This document shows positions 40,624-52,958 of a stretch of 64,000 nucleotides of DNA, one piece after another. Numbering within the stretch: the first letter of the stretch is position 1; each line of letters opens with the position of its first letter. This DNA is from Laccaria trichodermophora (lineage: Eukaryota; Basidiomycota; Agaricomycetes; Agaricales; Hydnangiaceae): positions 952,633 through 1,016,632 of the forward strand of contig JACTVC010000013.1 in the NCBI GenBank assembly GCA_018417955.1. The letters are read 5' to 3'. The position numbers and the translations under genes are program-made. The notes under the pieces are model-generated. The model was given only the letters and a program-made list of their open reading frames with translations. It made no database searches and was not told where the DNA came from.

Positions 40624-42000
40624 CTACATGATGATACAATCCTTCTTCTTTTTCTCCTTGAGGGGTTTTTCCAGAGGGTGCCCGTTCGGCAACTGCGCTC
40701 TGGCATCACGCTTAGCCCGCTGCTCCCGCACATACTCTTCATGCTGCCGACGCGCAATGATTTCCTCCTCAGCCTGCAGCTGCTGCGCCAATGCATGGTC
40801 AGCTGGATCTACAGATCTTTGGCCTTCAAGGTTTTCCTGCGCCCTCAGTGCATCTTCCGCAGTCTGACCTGCGAAATCACCCCCTGCGGGACTGGCCCGC
40901 ACGAAATCGGAGTCAACGAACGTTGACCAACCACCATCGACGTCTTCCAGACGTTCCCAGACGACGGATGGCTCACGTAGGAAAACCTGGTCTGTGACGA
41001 GCGTATAAAGTCCAGCGTCTTCGTCTTCTGATTTGTAGAGGACCGAAAGGTGGGAGTTGCGGAATAGGGCTACGAGTGCCCCTGGCTCGAGGGTTGCAGC
41101 GAGGTGGAAAAGGCCGTGGTAGGTTAATTGAGACTGCGTCAATTCAAGGAACTGACGGATGATGATGGCTGAGGGGTATAAGTGTGTATTTGCTGGTTCG
41201 AAGAGGCCAGACAGCTCACCGTTTTCTACCTTTTTCTGATCCTCCTCCGACCAATTCGTCGTAGGGCTTGTCGGACTTGGTGCAGTAGTGACGGTCGCGT
41301 CTTCGTTGAAGACAAACTTCCCGTGTGTCAAGTGGTCCACTTCAGCAATCAGAGATACCGAGGCATCATAATCCTGGATCGTCTCCAGCGCCTTCGCCTC
41401 TGGACTGTCCGGGGCAACCAGCCATCCATGCACCAGCGTGATACCGGCTTGTTCGAACAGTTTCAGTTCGTCACCTGCTCCTCCCGGTCGAAATGATGTA
41501 GAAGCCGTGAACACCGGATTCAAGTCCATTCCCTCTAACATCCAACTCATTGAGCAGGTTGTAATCGGTTTAGAGCTGGCGCGACCTACTTTGGGTGTAA
41601 GGCATGACGGACAGTGCCGCGGAGATATCAACATCAGGGGAGCTTGCAAGCAGATATTCGGCAACTAACTGAGAGAGAAACTCGTAGGAGACCGTTCTCC
41701 GTTCTGGTGGCTGGATGTCGATGTTTCCGCGTAAAATTAGAATATTACCTGTTGCCCAGAGTTCAGTTGATACAATAAGGTGCTCCATGAGCCTACCTAC
41801 ATATAGCGATAAATGAGCATGGTCTATCACGGCTGTTAGATCATCGGTGTGCGGACAACGGCGCAGTCTGCTCACCCGTTGAAATTCTGTGTTATGACCT
41901 TCAAGGTCCGCCTTTCAATACTCTTTGTGCCAAATGTGATCTCCTTGAGGTACCATACTTCAGCTTTGGAGGATTGCAACGTCGGGGCTTGTTGCGACAT
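40624..42000 (-). CDS. MINDY-type (FAM63) K48-ubiquitin deubiquitinase
   Basis: The four-exon model is 42000-41876, 41823-41801 (23 bp), 41748-41590 and 41534-40624, 405 residues; phases close exactly. It starts MSQQAPTLQSSKAEVWYLKE with ITFG. The catalytic segment NFNGPCSFIAICNILILRG is split over three exons, with the nucleophile Cys in PCSF. Then LVAEYLLASSPDVDISAALS, GMDLNPVFTASTSFRPGG, FEQAGITLVHGWLV (catalytic His region), YHGLFHLAATLEPGALVALF and a charged coiled tail. MINDY enzymes trim long K48-linked ubiquitin chains. The protein ends CIIM, a CaaX box, so membrane attachment by prenylation is likely, as in MINDY1/2. Confidence 0.92.
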
Positions 42001-43467
42001 GGTGGTTGGGATAGAAGGAGATGGTGTATTCGCGCCAAGGGTCAAGCGATGCTGCGCCGCGGCGCGTGCGACTCGGACCGCGACGTCGTCATAGGTCGAC
42101 CATGACTAAACGTTCACGTCGAGCAAAGTAATCAAGTGTCGAGAGCAACATATTCAGTGGGTGTAACAAATATAGTCATATTCAGATTACTGGGCGTTGT
42201 GCTCAGCTGCTCACTCATCTACATACATGTCATATTAATTGAGTACAGAAGGGTTCCGAGGCCTCTTGCGAGCACTATGCAGATAACAATGGTCGGAAGT
42301 CAACCGTCCGATTCTTGCTGGAAAGACTATCTAAAACCATGCTAGGGGTGAAACCGGTTGGGCTGATGTTCGAGGCATCTCAACTTGAGGGTGACAGTAA
42401 GGCGCGTCCTGATGAGGTCGGTCTATATAGGCCAACTATCTCAGCAGGCCAAAAAGAAATGAATTTGTTGAATGATAAACGAAGGACCAGCATCGGCTTC
42501 CAGCTCAACGCTTTTTTTCGACATCGCCGGTGTCAAGATGTACTCGAAGGACCCAAACACAATCACCAAGTCGTCTTGCAAGGCGCCAAACAACCTCGAC
42601 TTGAGCAAACATTTACGAGTAATTGGCAAGAAGATGACAGAGAGGCCTTCTGTTTCAATGCCATAGACTGAGGTATCGCTTTGTCTTCGCGTTGGCTGAG
42701 TTGGTGTAAAATCTTTTTTTGCGTTTTTAAATGAACTGCCGATAGAAGAGGTAACTCACCGTGTCGCGGCTATCCAATCGCGTAAACCAATCCTACTTAC
42801 TCGATCGGTGATATATTTCAGGCTAGTTTTCCAGGAGTGATACTAGAAAAGACCACTCGTCATCGTCTGGTTCAGGAAGATCAGGGAAACATTACCAAGG
42901 CGAGTGACGGGCTACGATATCGGCAACACATAAGGATTTAGGTAGAGCATTTCGCTCTTCTTAAAACTGGAACTGTGTATCAGGTCGAAGATCTGAACGT
43001 TTTCATCAAGTGTTGCGGCCTTGCGTATGAACTCCTCCCCAAGCTGCTGCGGAAAATGCGTAGAGTTTTGACTTCTCAGAAATGCTCAGAATGAGGTTGC
43101 CATCGTTTTCAAAAATAATTGCGCAATCGAGGAGTTTTTCGAAGACCAAGCTCATTGCGTTTGAGTTGGCAGTACTTTGGCATGTTGTTGGCAAGACAAA
43201 CGGATGGGCTATCCAACAATATGGCGCCCAGAGTTATTGTCCTAAAGAAAAATGCTGATTCCAAGGACTTTGAAGAATGGTGTGAACGGTGCAGTGAGAC
43301 CAGAGTAAGATTTGAAGCCCAAGGTTCAGATTCAGAGGGTGAGGTTGGGGAGAGGAGGAAAGGAGTGACTGCATAGTCGTGACTTGTGACTTCACCCGTT
43401 TTTGTGTCACAAGGCTCAGGAACGCTGCAATACGACCTCCATAGTCCGCCAATTTTTTCTCACTCAA
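42001..43467. other. Interval with possible degenerate gene on the minus strand
   Basis: Between the MINDY start and COA6. Minus-strand pieces read MSLVFEKLLDCAIIFENDGN (43156), EEFIRKAATLDENVQIFDLI, and GIETEGLSVIFLPITRKCLL to VIVFGSFEYILTPAMSKKSV (to 42441). They look protein-like but need several introns or frame changes, and I recognise no family. It could be a decayed or fast-evolving gene. Confidence 0.3.
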
Positions 43468-43820
43468 ATGGGATGGTTCTCAAGCAGCTCTAAAACCGAA
43501 GAACCCGGTGCTCTTTCAAGAGAAGACCGTAAAAAGTGCTGGGAGACGAGGGACGCTTATTTTGCTTGCTTAGACTCTGTCGGGGTGGTGAAAGCTGGAG
43601 CGGAAGGCAATGCGTGCGGAAAGGAGAAGAAAAGATACGAAGACAGTTGTGCGAAGAGCTGGGTAAGTTGTGGTTCTGAGCGCCTGGAATCCTCGCACAC
43701 TGACTTGTGGTCATTTCCCGTTTACAGATAGACTACTTTAACCAACGGCGGGTAATCGCGGATGCACAGAAGGAAAGACTGGCGCAGGGAGATTCACAGG
43801 CGGGGAACACACGGAGGTAG
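43468..43820 (+). CDS. COA6: Cytochrome c oxidase assembly factor COA6
   Basis: Two exons, 43468-43662 and 43728-43820 (intron 65 bp, GTAAGT...TTACAG), 95 residues. MGWFSSSSKTEEPG, then the twin-Cys motifs C-x9-C (CWETRDAYFACLD) and C-x10-C (CGKEKKRYEDSC), then AKSWIDYFNQRRV. This CX9C/CX10C pattern with W-x-x-R-D-A-Y-F is the COA6 (Cox6b-like) signature. The protein folds in the mitochondrial intermembrane space and helps deliver copper to Cox2 of complex IV. The ATG at 43468 is the start usual for the family; an in-frame ATG upstream at 43402 would add 22 non-conserved residues. Confidence 0.9.
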
Positions 43821-45236
43821 CGAAGATCTCCGCATACATAGGGTCCAGCTTTCTTGGTGACTCTCCCCGCCTATCACTTTTCATTTCCCCATTGACTAGA
43901 CTGCCGCGGTCAGCCTTGATGCGGATACCTCGATTGTACAAGAGCATGCTGGGTTTGCACACCCTCTTTGCAAAAACTTAGTATGTATACGTACTGAAGT
44001 CTGCACGGAAGTAGCTTTTTGAGTGCATCCTACTTTGCTCTGTAATACCAACGACGCTGATGTTTGAGCTCCTTCCAGTGGTTGATTTCGGCTTACATCT
44101 CGTCCAACTGGCGACCTACTTTTGGCTTAGAACTTTATCGAACAACTTTGAAGAAAACATCTAGATGATGATGAAGTCGCTTCTTTAGGCTCTTTTTTCT
44201 CGTTATCTATCTTTGCCCATGACATCCACAGAAGGTCCGTTTTCGGGAACTTTGCGATCTCGGAGTGATTCTGGGTGAGTACATAGTTGTCCCTTATCAA
44301 TATTATGAAGCCTAGCGGCAAATGGACGGCATGGCTTTTGACAGCCAGCGACGTTTCGTCCTACAACCGACAAGTTTCCACGTCAAGTCTTGACGCTTTA
44401 TTATTCTCGACGTGCCGATGATAGCAATCACGATAAAGTACTTGTGCGATCAACTGGTCACCTAGTTCGCGCTCGGAGATGCGTCGATCACCCAAAGTCG
44501 CTGGAATGTGAAAGCCATCACAACATGAGGTGGTCATTTCCCTTGTGACTTGGGTATCGAACCATACCCATATATTCCAACTGACCCTTCTGATATGTCA
44601 TTGATCATGAAAGTAAAACATGCGCGAGACACTTGCATTCACGTACCCAGGGTAAGCATTTCCTAGCTCTTGCCTGCCACTCGTTCACATGGGGTAGCGT
44701 TGTTTGACAGGTTGAACAACAAAGAGTGAAACACCATCTCATTCTCACCAGTACAGCATCTTGGCTCAATCCCTCACGATTCCTACTCAGTCATAATACC
44801 ACACGGCACCCTTCGGTGTTGATTTTCCAACGGCTATCAGGCCCAACATTACATGCACGTTCCACCTTGCTTCTATCTGATGTTTTAACACGGTCCAAAG
44901 CAAGGCCAGTGGTCGTTGTTACATGGAACTCACAATATACATACATGGGGGTCTCACCTCATCAGAAAGTTCGCCGACTGGGACGGGTTTCTTTTTTTCG
45001 ACGTATACGTACTTTGTCGACGAACACAAGCAACGACGGACTCCCCTGCATTACCTTAGGAACGCTTCTTGAGCCTTCCTCAGAGTCAAGGACGTTTTTA
45101 ATTTGATCCTGCTTAGTCATCGTTGTAGGTGAGTTTCAACCACAATCCTTGTCCTTCGAATACGCCGCGCATCGACGTCACTGCCACATTGATGTGATCC
45201 TTTGGAGCGGCGTGTCAGTATATAAACAAACCATGT
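43821..45236. other. Intergenic, no gene recognised
   Basis: About 1.4 kb. A plus-strand frame of 126 codons (44726-45106) and minus-strand frames lack motifs and codon regularity. Nothing resembling a complete tRNA was found; a GGTATCGAACC-like word near 44548 has no matching arms. Confidence 0.4.
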
Positions 45237-46189
45237 ATGAAAGCAGCCCTTTGCGGGTCTTTTGCCTCCCTCGTCATGGCCATCCTCGCCCCTCCAACGC
45301 CTGTGCATAGCGTACGAGGATATTCGGATTTCTTCACATCGGGCTTGCGTGCAGTCACAAGCCGTGTTTCTCGTCCGTATTCGGTCTCCAGCTCCCTGAG
45401 AGTTTCGGACGCCACACGCGCCACTGAGGACTCACCTCAGTACGCAGGCACTCTCCATGGACGCGCTCAACGTCGAGCGCGTCCCACGTCAATGATCGTG
45501 TCGAAGTCTAACCAGTCATGTGAAAATTCCCGAGGACGGCGATCATCCATCATTGCATTTTCCTCCCGGTTACTCGACCGCATGATACTTGCATCCGCCG
45601 ACGAAAATACAGATGTTTCCGGCGGTCGTCGAAGAAGCAAGAGATCGTCGCGACCATTAGAAGATTCCAATTCACAGGTACCACAAGATTGGATTACTAC
45701 CGGGGGTCCCTTCACGCCTTCGTCCCCCAACGGGCGGTAAGTGCCTCAACCCCTCATCGATGGCTTCCACCTTATTCTGTCTCCGTTAGGCCTGATGAAT
45801 ACGTCCCACTGAACACCGATCCTTTCACATCCTCCCCCGATTCCAAGTCTTTCTTCATCGATCTCTCGGATAGCTCCCCATCTCACACACCAAAACGGGA
45901 GTCATTCCTGTCGTTGAGTGGTTCATCCCCAGACTGCTCACTTCTACACGTTTCCCGGCGCGAGCGTCCAGCATCTATTCAGACGATGCCTGTACTATCC
46001 CGCTCCCGACGATCCTCCCTGCAATATCGTCCTATCAGCCAAGATAAACCCAACTTCTTTTGGACACTAGAAGAAGAGCCTCCGATCCTGGCAGCTGAGC
46101 CCCTTGTTGAGGACCACGAAGATCGCGATGATCTCGCTAGGTTTGACTGGCGTCAATTCCATGTCGATTTGATATCGGATAACCTTTAA
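45237..46189 (+). CDS. Uncharacterised serine-rich protein
   Basis: Two exons, 45237-45736 and 45790-46189 (intron 53 bp, GTAAGT...GTTAG), 299 residues. The start MKAALCGSFASLVMAILAPP may be a short hydrophobic leader. The body is rich in Ser, Arg and Pro and predicted disordered (SRSRRSSLQYRPISQ, FIDLSDSSPSHTPKRESF), with SP/TP and RxxS sites fit for kinases. The C terminus is acidic and aromatic: NFFWTLEEEPPI, ARFDWRQFHVDLISDNL. I do not recognise the family. The phase-correct intron and sustained frame support a real gene; the acidic-aromatic tail may be a docking motif. Confidence 0.65.
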
Positions 46190-46724
46190 CTCTTGGGTGT
46201 CTTGGAGCAGCAAATATAAATAGGCATTGTATCATATGCAAACTAGGTGTAAGATAGGCTTATGCCCCTAGCCACGTCAGATTTCTTCATGTTTGGTATT
46301 TATTGTGGTCACCGCTGGAATCCCGCAAGAAAAAGAGTGGGTGTTCGGGGATGCCTTGTATAATAAATGGATCCGTTTTCTCAGAGCTTTTTTTTGGGGG
46401 AGGGGAAGAATCGCCATTACGTTCCGTAGTGCGAATCGATATCACTGCGTCAAGCCTATAACGCTGGCAACATTTCCAACAAACAAGTAAAAATGGCAGT
46501 CATGATTGGCGATGCATTACTGTAACCACTACAAAAAGAGGTTTATAAGAGAGATGCAATTGAGACGGTCAGAACTCCGAACGATTGTAACATCAGATGC
46601 ATGAAAGATAAAATTACGAGAGAGAAAAGTGAGAAAAAACAGTAAAAATAACTGGTGACATACTGTACATACAACAATCCGCGAAGGAAATCATGAGTGT
46701 GTCGTGTGGGCGTTTCGGTATGAA
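46190..46724. other. Convergent intergenic region
   Basis: Between the stops of the serine-rich gene and the arrestin gene. AT-rich, with no coding signal; probably 3' UTRs. Confidence 0.4.
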
Positions 46725-49700
46725 CTAACCCTGTCCTTGATATTTCTTGATGAGATCCCGCAGCCGAGCTTGTCCAAAAGCCAGATCTCCAGGTGCCGCT
46801 GCGGGTTTCGCGGATATTCCCCGCGGTTCTTGTGAGGGAATAGTCGAAGGCGGGCCAAGTCCAATAATGGGTGCTTTGTTCCCAGGTCCGACTTTCAAAC
46901 CACCACCACCACCTGGACGTGGCCTAGCCAACGAAGCGGTAGATGAGAGCATAGGAGTGGCGTGAGATGGAGAAATCACAGCTGGAACAGATGACGACTT
47001 GATCAAAGCCTGAGGTTCCGTTTTCCTCCCCGTAAACTCGTGCAACCGCGGTTCCGTCGTAGAAAGAGCCGGCGAGGACAAGTTGGTGGGCGTAAGCTGG
47101 CCTGGAGATCGAAAGACCTTGGTTGTCGGTGATTGATCGACACGTTTGGGAGAAAGCGCATCGGTAGATTTACTTCGTATATTTGTGACAGGCCCTTGTG
47201 TGGTCGATAAAACCGTTGCCGATTGAGGCTTACGGGGAGCTGTTGGGGGCTTTCGAGACATGGCGGGAAGGGGATCCCTTGCCTTTGGCTCTGCAGCTGG
47301 TCCCAAACGAGGTGGTGTACCATGCTTGCCAGGTTGTCTTACCGGTTTCGCAGCAGGAGAAGTGATACCATCACGCAGTACCTGAGGCTTTGCAGTGTTC
47401 TTGTTGTTCGCAGCAGCTGATGCCCAAATAGATGCTACAGCAGCGACCTTTCCGCCCCTTCCACCTCGTGCAGAGCGAATGTCATACTTAACTTCAGGGT
47501 CTTTATTTTGCGTTGCCAAAGAGCGGAAAGCGGGCAAACGCGGAGAGGGTTGAACAGCCTTCTTTGGTGGCACAACTGGTGCCGCGTCGGCTTCGCCCTC
47601 GATAGTGGGATCTGGGAGTTTCCAGACATTTCTGACAGGAGGATACACAGCAGCTGCATACCCACGTGCTTTGGGAGCAGCGTTTATTGTCGAGGGAGGT
47701 GATACTTTTCTCTCAGTCCTTATATGCTGCGTTGCTGGCTGAGATGGAAGGGTGACTGGGGCATCAACATTATTCACCACAGGAGAAGCAGACGACCAGA
47801 GACTAGCAACTCTCCGGGCTTCTTCAACAACACTCATTTCTTTGGTAACAAGATGTCGATGAGCTGGATCCCTCTTCAAAGTTGCAAGAGGCATGAATCC
47901 TGAGGAACGAGGATTGGGTGCAGATGAGACGTCTTGTTGGATCACTTCTGGTTGGGGAAATTCAACAGGCATTGCGGTTGCGGTTTGCTCGACTGGTATA
48001 CCTCCAAGTACGTTGAAAAGATTGCGAGGTTCAGCGAGATCAGATGGCGTACGAGCAACACTCGGGCTGGGCGGTATCACCTCCTCCTCTTGAGGAGGCA
48101 CATCTGGATCAATCCCACCCAACCAAGCAGCCACTCGTCCCTTCGCAGCAGTTTTACTGCGGACCTTGTCAGACGTCTTCTTCTTCTTGATTTTCTTTTC
48201 TGCCTTTGCGTTGTTATCTTCAAGGAAAAGCTTCTCATCTCCCCTCGACAACGCCTCAGGCCTGCCACGAGCACGAGCGCCCCTACTTCCATCTGTTACA
48301 TTCCCAGTACTTCGCCCCCTGTCTTCCCCAGATCCACTCGACCTGCCTCCCCTATGCGTCTTCGCCTCAACGTCCGCATCAGAGTCATGATCATGATCAA
48401 CCTCAGGCTCAGGCTCAGGCTCATGGTCCTGATCCTGGTATGTAGCATGATCAGCAAGCGTCAAGCTCGAAATCGCAGAATCATTGAGCGGTTCCGGGCT
48501 CTTATTCGGAATAGCAATAGGCATCACAGCCGAGCGCGCATCAGGTCGCTTGTTGTCATTGTTGCTGCGACGAGGGTCGAGCTTGCGTGTGCCCACTTCC
48601 ATGAGAAGCCTCCTCTCTAATGCATCTAGACCACTCTCCCCACATCCCCCCACTCCAAGCAGGTCGTTGTTGCCCCGCGGATACCGCGTAGGATGGACTG
48701 CCATCAATGTAGGCGTTGGGGGTGTCTTCTCGTCTGATGGTAGCAATAACATGGATTGAGGGGGTAGAGACGAATTCGCATTCGCCTGGGTACTCGTAGG
48801 TGGTGAGGGAGAATATATTTGATATGCTTTGCTCTTTGACGTTTCCGCAGGAACTGGTGGACCAGGCAACGTCTTATTAATATCCATGTCTAGATCGTCG
48901 TTCGTCCTGTTCGATAGCATCGCCACACCACCATCGGTCTTGGGCAAGTCTCCTGAAAGGTCTTTGCTCCGTTCGACGACAGCGTCCGCCATCCTTTCCA
49001 GTTGCTCCACCCTCTCACTCTTAGGAAGTGTATGGTGCGTGATCGGATCAACCGTGAATGAATGCTTCGGCGTCAGCTGGGGTCTTGGAGAGTGCACCAC
49101 GCCCTCCGAAGCAGGAGGAGATCCGAAAATATTATTCTGTGGAAGAAGAGGCGGGGGCGGCAGACTGCGGAAATTTTTGATAGGGGGAGCTTCTGGGTGT
49201 GAGGGTGGTGGGAGAGGAAGGGGGTATCGATGTGATTGGGGCGACACAGAGCGATGACGAGATGAACGCCTTAAATGCGTGGCTACTCGCAAAGCAAGCT
49301 CACCCTTCCCTTCTTCTGGTTCGAATTCTGTGCCTGATGCCGGAACATTGCCCATACCAGGTAGAGGGACCTGTGAGACTGAGGTGTTGGCGCCAGCACT
49401 CAAAGGACGTGGGGTATAGCCATGAGCGTGGACAGGAACGTTGGGTATTGGTGGTGACGGGCCAAAATAAGGCATTTGTATTTGTGGAGAAATATAAGGA
49501 TATGGTTGAGCCAGTGGTTGCGGAGACAGGGGAAGAGAAGGCGGGAGCCAGACGTGATTTTGGTCAACGTAAGGCAGCTGAAAGGGCGGAGGAGACATGG
49601 GAACAGCAGGGTAGAATTGGTTAGTAACGTCAGGATAACCGGACGTCTCCGGCACTGGAGAGGTATAAGGATACGCAGACGCAGGAGATGAGTAATGAGG

Positions 49701-50908
49701 GTTGTCTGGAGGTGGAACTGCCAGTGGGTGAACGAAGGTGACGGGAAGGTCAAGAACAATATCCTTGCTGCTCGACTGTGAGTACGGGAATGCGATAAAA
49801 GGCAATTGACCTACCTCCCGAATCCCATGGCCATCTTGATCTCCACAGAACACCGAACTTCAAACAATGACTCTGTCATACGAGGAGGCTCTGTCTCATC
49901 TCCGTCTAATGTTCCCCCTCTCACACCTCGTGCTTCCTTGGGAACGTCAAAAACTAAACTGGCCACTCCCTCTGCCCCTGGAGTAATAGTGTATTCTGCA
50001 CCACGGAACGGAACTACCGTAAGCGTGTCCGATATTCGCAATGGCTGGTTTGCTGGCCCTTTACTGCTAGGCAGTACGAGCGTTCGTGTAAGAGACAGCG
50101 TCAAACCTGTATTCTGAGGCATCAAATTAGTATTGTGCATTTGAAGGGAAGAAAACAAACCAACCTTCTTGGTGGAATGATTCTTCACCTGCAGCTCTAC
50201 GCACGCAGTTCCACCAGCGACAACGGCACCTCCAACCAGCGTCCCCTGCATCCAAAACTTGCCATTCTCTCCCACAACGACTCCTCGAGATTCTTTACCT
50301 CCATATGTTTCTTCATACGGATAGGCAGCTACTACTTCCAACGCGCGATTATCAGTTACAAGGCGCCTTTCGCCCTTCCAAAACACGCCTACGCTAGCTC
50401 GGAGTTCATACCGGATCTTGGCCAAACCAGACCCAAAATTAATGGCAGATGGAGAGGACTCTGGTATGGGAATTCGGAAGAGGAAAGTAGAGCGGCCGCG
50501 CCGAGCTTGGTGATAATGCGGTGGGAGCACAGGGTACCCGGGTATGGGGTAGGCCTGGACAGCATTTGATGGTGGGAGATTGGGGCCTTGGAACAAGCGT
50601 CGGCTGTACAAGAAAACGGACGTCGCTGAGTGGTCGCGCGAGCACAATTCTGAAGCGAGAGCGAGAGATCAGGGGGAGGCAGGGCATACGCGGATGTTAT
50701 AGTTAATACCTTGCACTGCGAAAAGCTCAACCATCATGACGCCTATGCCTAGCCCTTTGTCTGCTCGACACTCCATCTCCATTTTCCCAGAGACGTGTGT
50801 CCCAGCTACGAATGTCGTGTCCGCGAATGAAAGTGATACCTTGACTTTCGAGTGGTGTGGTGTGGCGTTCATTGGCTCAGGCATTGCCTGACCTGATGCC
50901 ATCGCCAT
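46725..50908 (-). CDS. Alpha-arrestin-like protein with a very long disordered tail
   Basis: Three exons, 50908-50710, 50649-49815 and 49770-46725 (or 49767 by the next AG), about 1359 residues. The N-terminal arrestin half: VKVSLSFADTTFVAGTHVSG, GKMEMEC, VELFAVQ; then FLFRIPIPESSPSAINFGSG and KIRYELRASVGVFW. The C-terminal half: CVELQVKNHSTKKVGLFSSL, LTLSLTRTLVLP, SLVFDVPKEARGV, VEIKMAMGFGS, VLDLPVTFVHP. The remaining 1000 residues are Pro/Ser/Lys-rich, with proline-rich stretches (MSPPPFQLPY, PPPSHPEAPP) and a short helical end LRDLIKKYQGQG. Alpha-arrestins recruit HECT ubiquitin ligases to membrane cargo for endocytosis. The arrestin fold is clear; I saw no certain PPxY motif, so ligase binding is inferred from the family. 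Confidence 0.8.
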
Positions 50909-52958
50909 ACAAGTAAGAGGGGTTGTTGTTGGGTCCACTTGCGTTTGAAGTTGAATAGATTTGTAAATGAATATGAGTTTCGACGGCCGATTGTTACGAT
51001 GGAACAAGGCGAGTATTTGGCGGAATAACTTGACAACAAGATGAGAGTTGGGTGATCACTGCGGTGTAAAATCGCCGCGACCGTGTCGGATAAGAGCCTT
51101 GAGAGAAAAGAAGAATCATTATTCGAGGCAAATATTGCAGCCCACGATTTTCTCAGTCGCTGGACGACATATTGTGCTGGTCGTGTGTTGCAAGTGAGTG
51201 AACAGAGGAACCCAGGATGAGCCGTGACATGATCGTGACAGCTCTCAATTGATTCCTTGGCATCGCTTTTACCTATGGACAACCTATCGACGTCGGCAAT
51301 TCGATAACAAGAAAGGCTCGTCAAGTTCCCCCCTTACTCAATACTTCACAGAAAACAACATGGGTTGTCCACGTAATTCTATATCGATGCTAATTTCGCT
51401 CATCCAGAAACCCAATTCACCTCCTGGTCCCTCAGCTACCTCAAGATCGTCCATTGATTGCCTGTCAGTTTTTGCTTCGTTGCTGCTCTCACTGAGTGCT
51501 ACATGAGCGTAGAAGGCCCCTTCATGGGGATTACAGCTGCATTGATGTCATCACCTTTGGTGTGGCATGGGATGTTCCCATCCCACGACAGGGTAATTCT
51601 TTGTGAACGAAGCTCTAGAGGCGCCAGCGCTGACAATCTGATTCATCGAACAGAGCACTTGCCCGTTCCAGACGTGGTCCAGCGTGGTCCATTACGATAC
51701 GACATTCGATAACGAGTTGGAAGCGCCCTTCAACATTATAATTTGATTGGACGGAATATCTCTCCAGGATATCCGGCATCTTGACAACAGGCTTTATGAC
51801 AATCCAGATGCCTTGACTATGTTCACCAGTCTAGGGCCCTTCGAGCACATAAGAAACCTTCTCCACCACGAAGCGGATTTTTACCCCGTTCTCGCAGCTG
51901 AAAACTTCCTTCTCGGAGAAAGAGAACTCATTCAAGTCGTGATTGACGCCATATCAAGTACCGCTAATGAGCAGTTAGTCTTCACACACCCGGATTACGA
52001 CGACCAAGGCTTTTTATTCGGCAAAGAGGACTGGAATTATCGATTGGAACGGCGTCATAACTTGCAAACGCACTCTTGGATAGGTGCGATACCCTGGCTG
52101 GATAACGAGGAACTAGAACCCCCATGTATGGATGAAACCGGACGCCCAGAACGGGGAAGACTCGCCCGAGAGATTGAAACAGCTGAGAAAGCTCTATCAC
52201 CAGATTATCGAAGAAGAACTGGGTGAGGACGAGGCCTCAATTCACGTCTATTCAAGAGGATTGTGATTGCGGCGACATATCTCTCAGGGCCCACGAGTGA
52301 TATAGAGACAGATGAAGATAGGGAAGACGGAAATGAAGGCGAAGATAACGATATTGAAAAACGCGGCGCGGGCGACAAGGAGGGTTCTTACCTCATGGAA
52401 GATCAAGACTCTTTATTATTTGTGCATGGCGTTCAATGAAGGACTTCTCGCAAGAGGATTTCAGAAAGCTGCTCCAGCGTTTCTTCATATGTAGTGAGCA
52501 CATTGTTAAATAAATGAAAGACGGCTTGCAGGCAGGAATTGAGGTGTGCGAACATAGAAGCAGATTGACTTACCTTGTCACTGCCAGTCACCGTGAAAGT
52601 CATCCCACAAGTCCAGGTCAGTTGTCATCCACAGTACGACGCCCTCTAGGTTCTTCAAAACCGTAGAGTCTAGATCCTAGGCGCCATTCCTATGATCCGA
52701 GGCTACGGCAGTTGTGCTGTGCTCGACGCTGCATAGCACATCCTGCGCCAATATGGAGGATTCCACAAAGCTGACCACTTCACACCAGGTTCAGTTTCAA
52801 CGCAGATCGACTTGAAAGGTCTCGAAACGAACCTACATCTCAACCAAGACATGTACGTGAATCATATCATATCAGATTTCATTCAAGTCTGATAGAAAGG
52901 CCACACGAAACAGCCCAAATCTGTCTCACGAAGCCACTTAACCTCTTTCATCGCAACC
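50909..52958. other. 2-kb interval with an unrecognised, possibly broken gene on the plus strand
   Basis: The arrestin promoter lies at 50909-51250. From about 51660 a plus frame reads WSSVVHYDTTFDNELEAPFN, a TGA (51744-51746), then LDGISLQDIRHLDNRLYDNP, FEHIRNLLHHEADFYPVLAA, ERELIQVVIDAISSTANEQL and DDQGFLFGKEDWNYRLERRH to about 52226, then an acidic stretch SDIETDEDREDGNEGEDND (about 52290-52350). The frame continues without shift across the stop, suggesting a gene with a nonsense mutation. Family unknown. Nothing seen at 52500-52958. Confidence 0.4.

Noticed and set aside
44540..44580. Possible tRNA T-arm (GGTATCGAACC-like word)
   Set aside because: No acceptor, D or anticodon stem could be paired around it on either strand.
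48077..49624. Several plus-strand frames opposite the arrestin tail
   Set aside because: Antisense to a long minus exon with consistent splicing and arrestin domains upstream.
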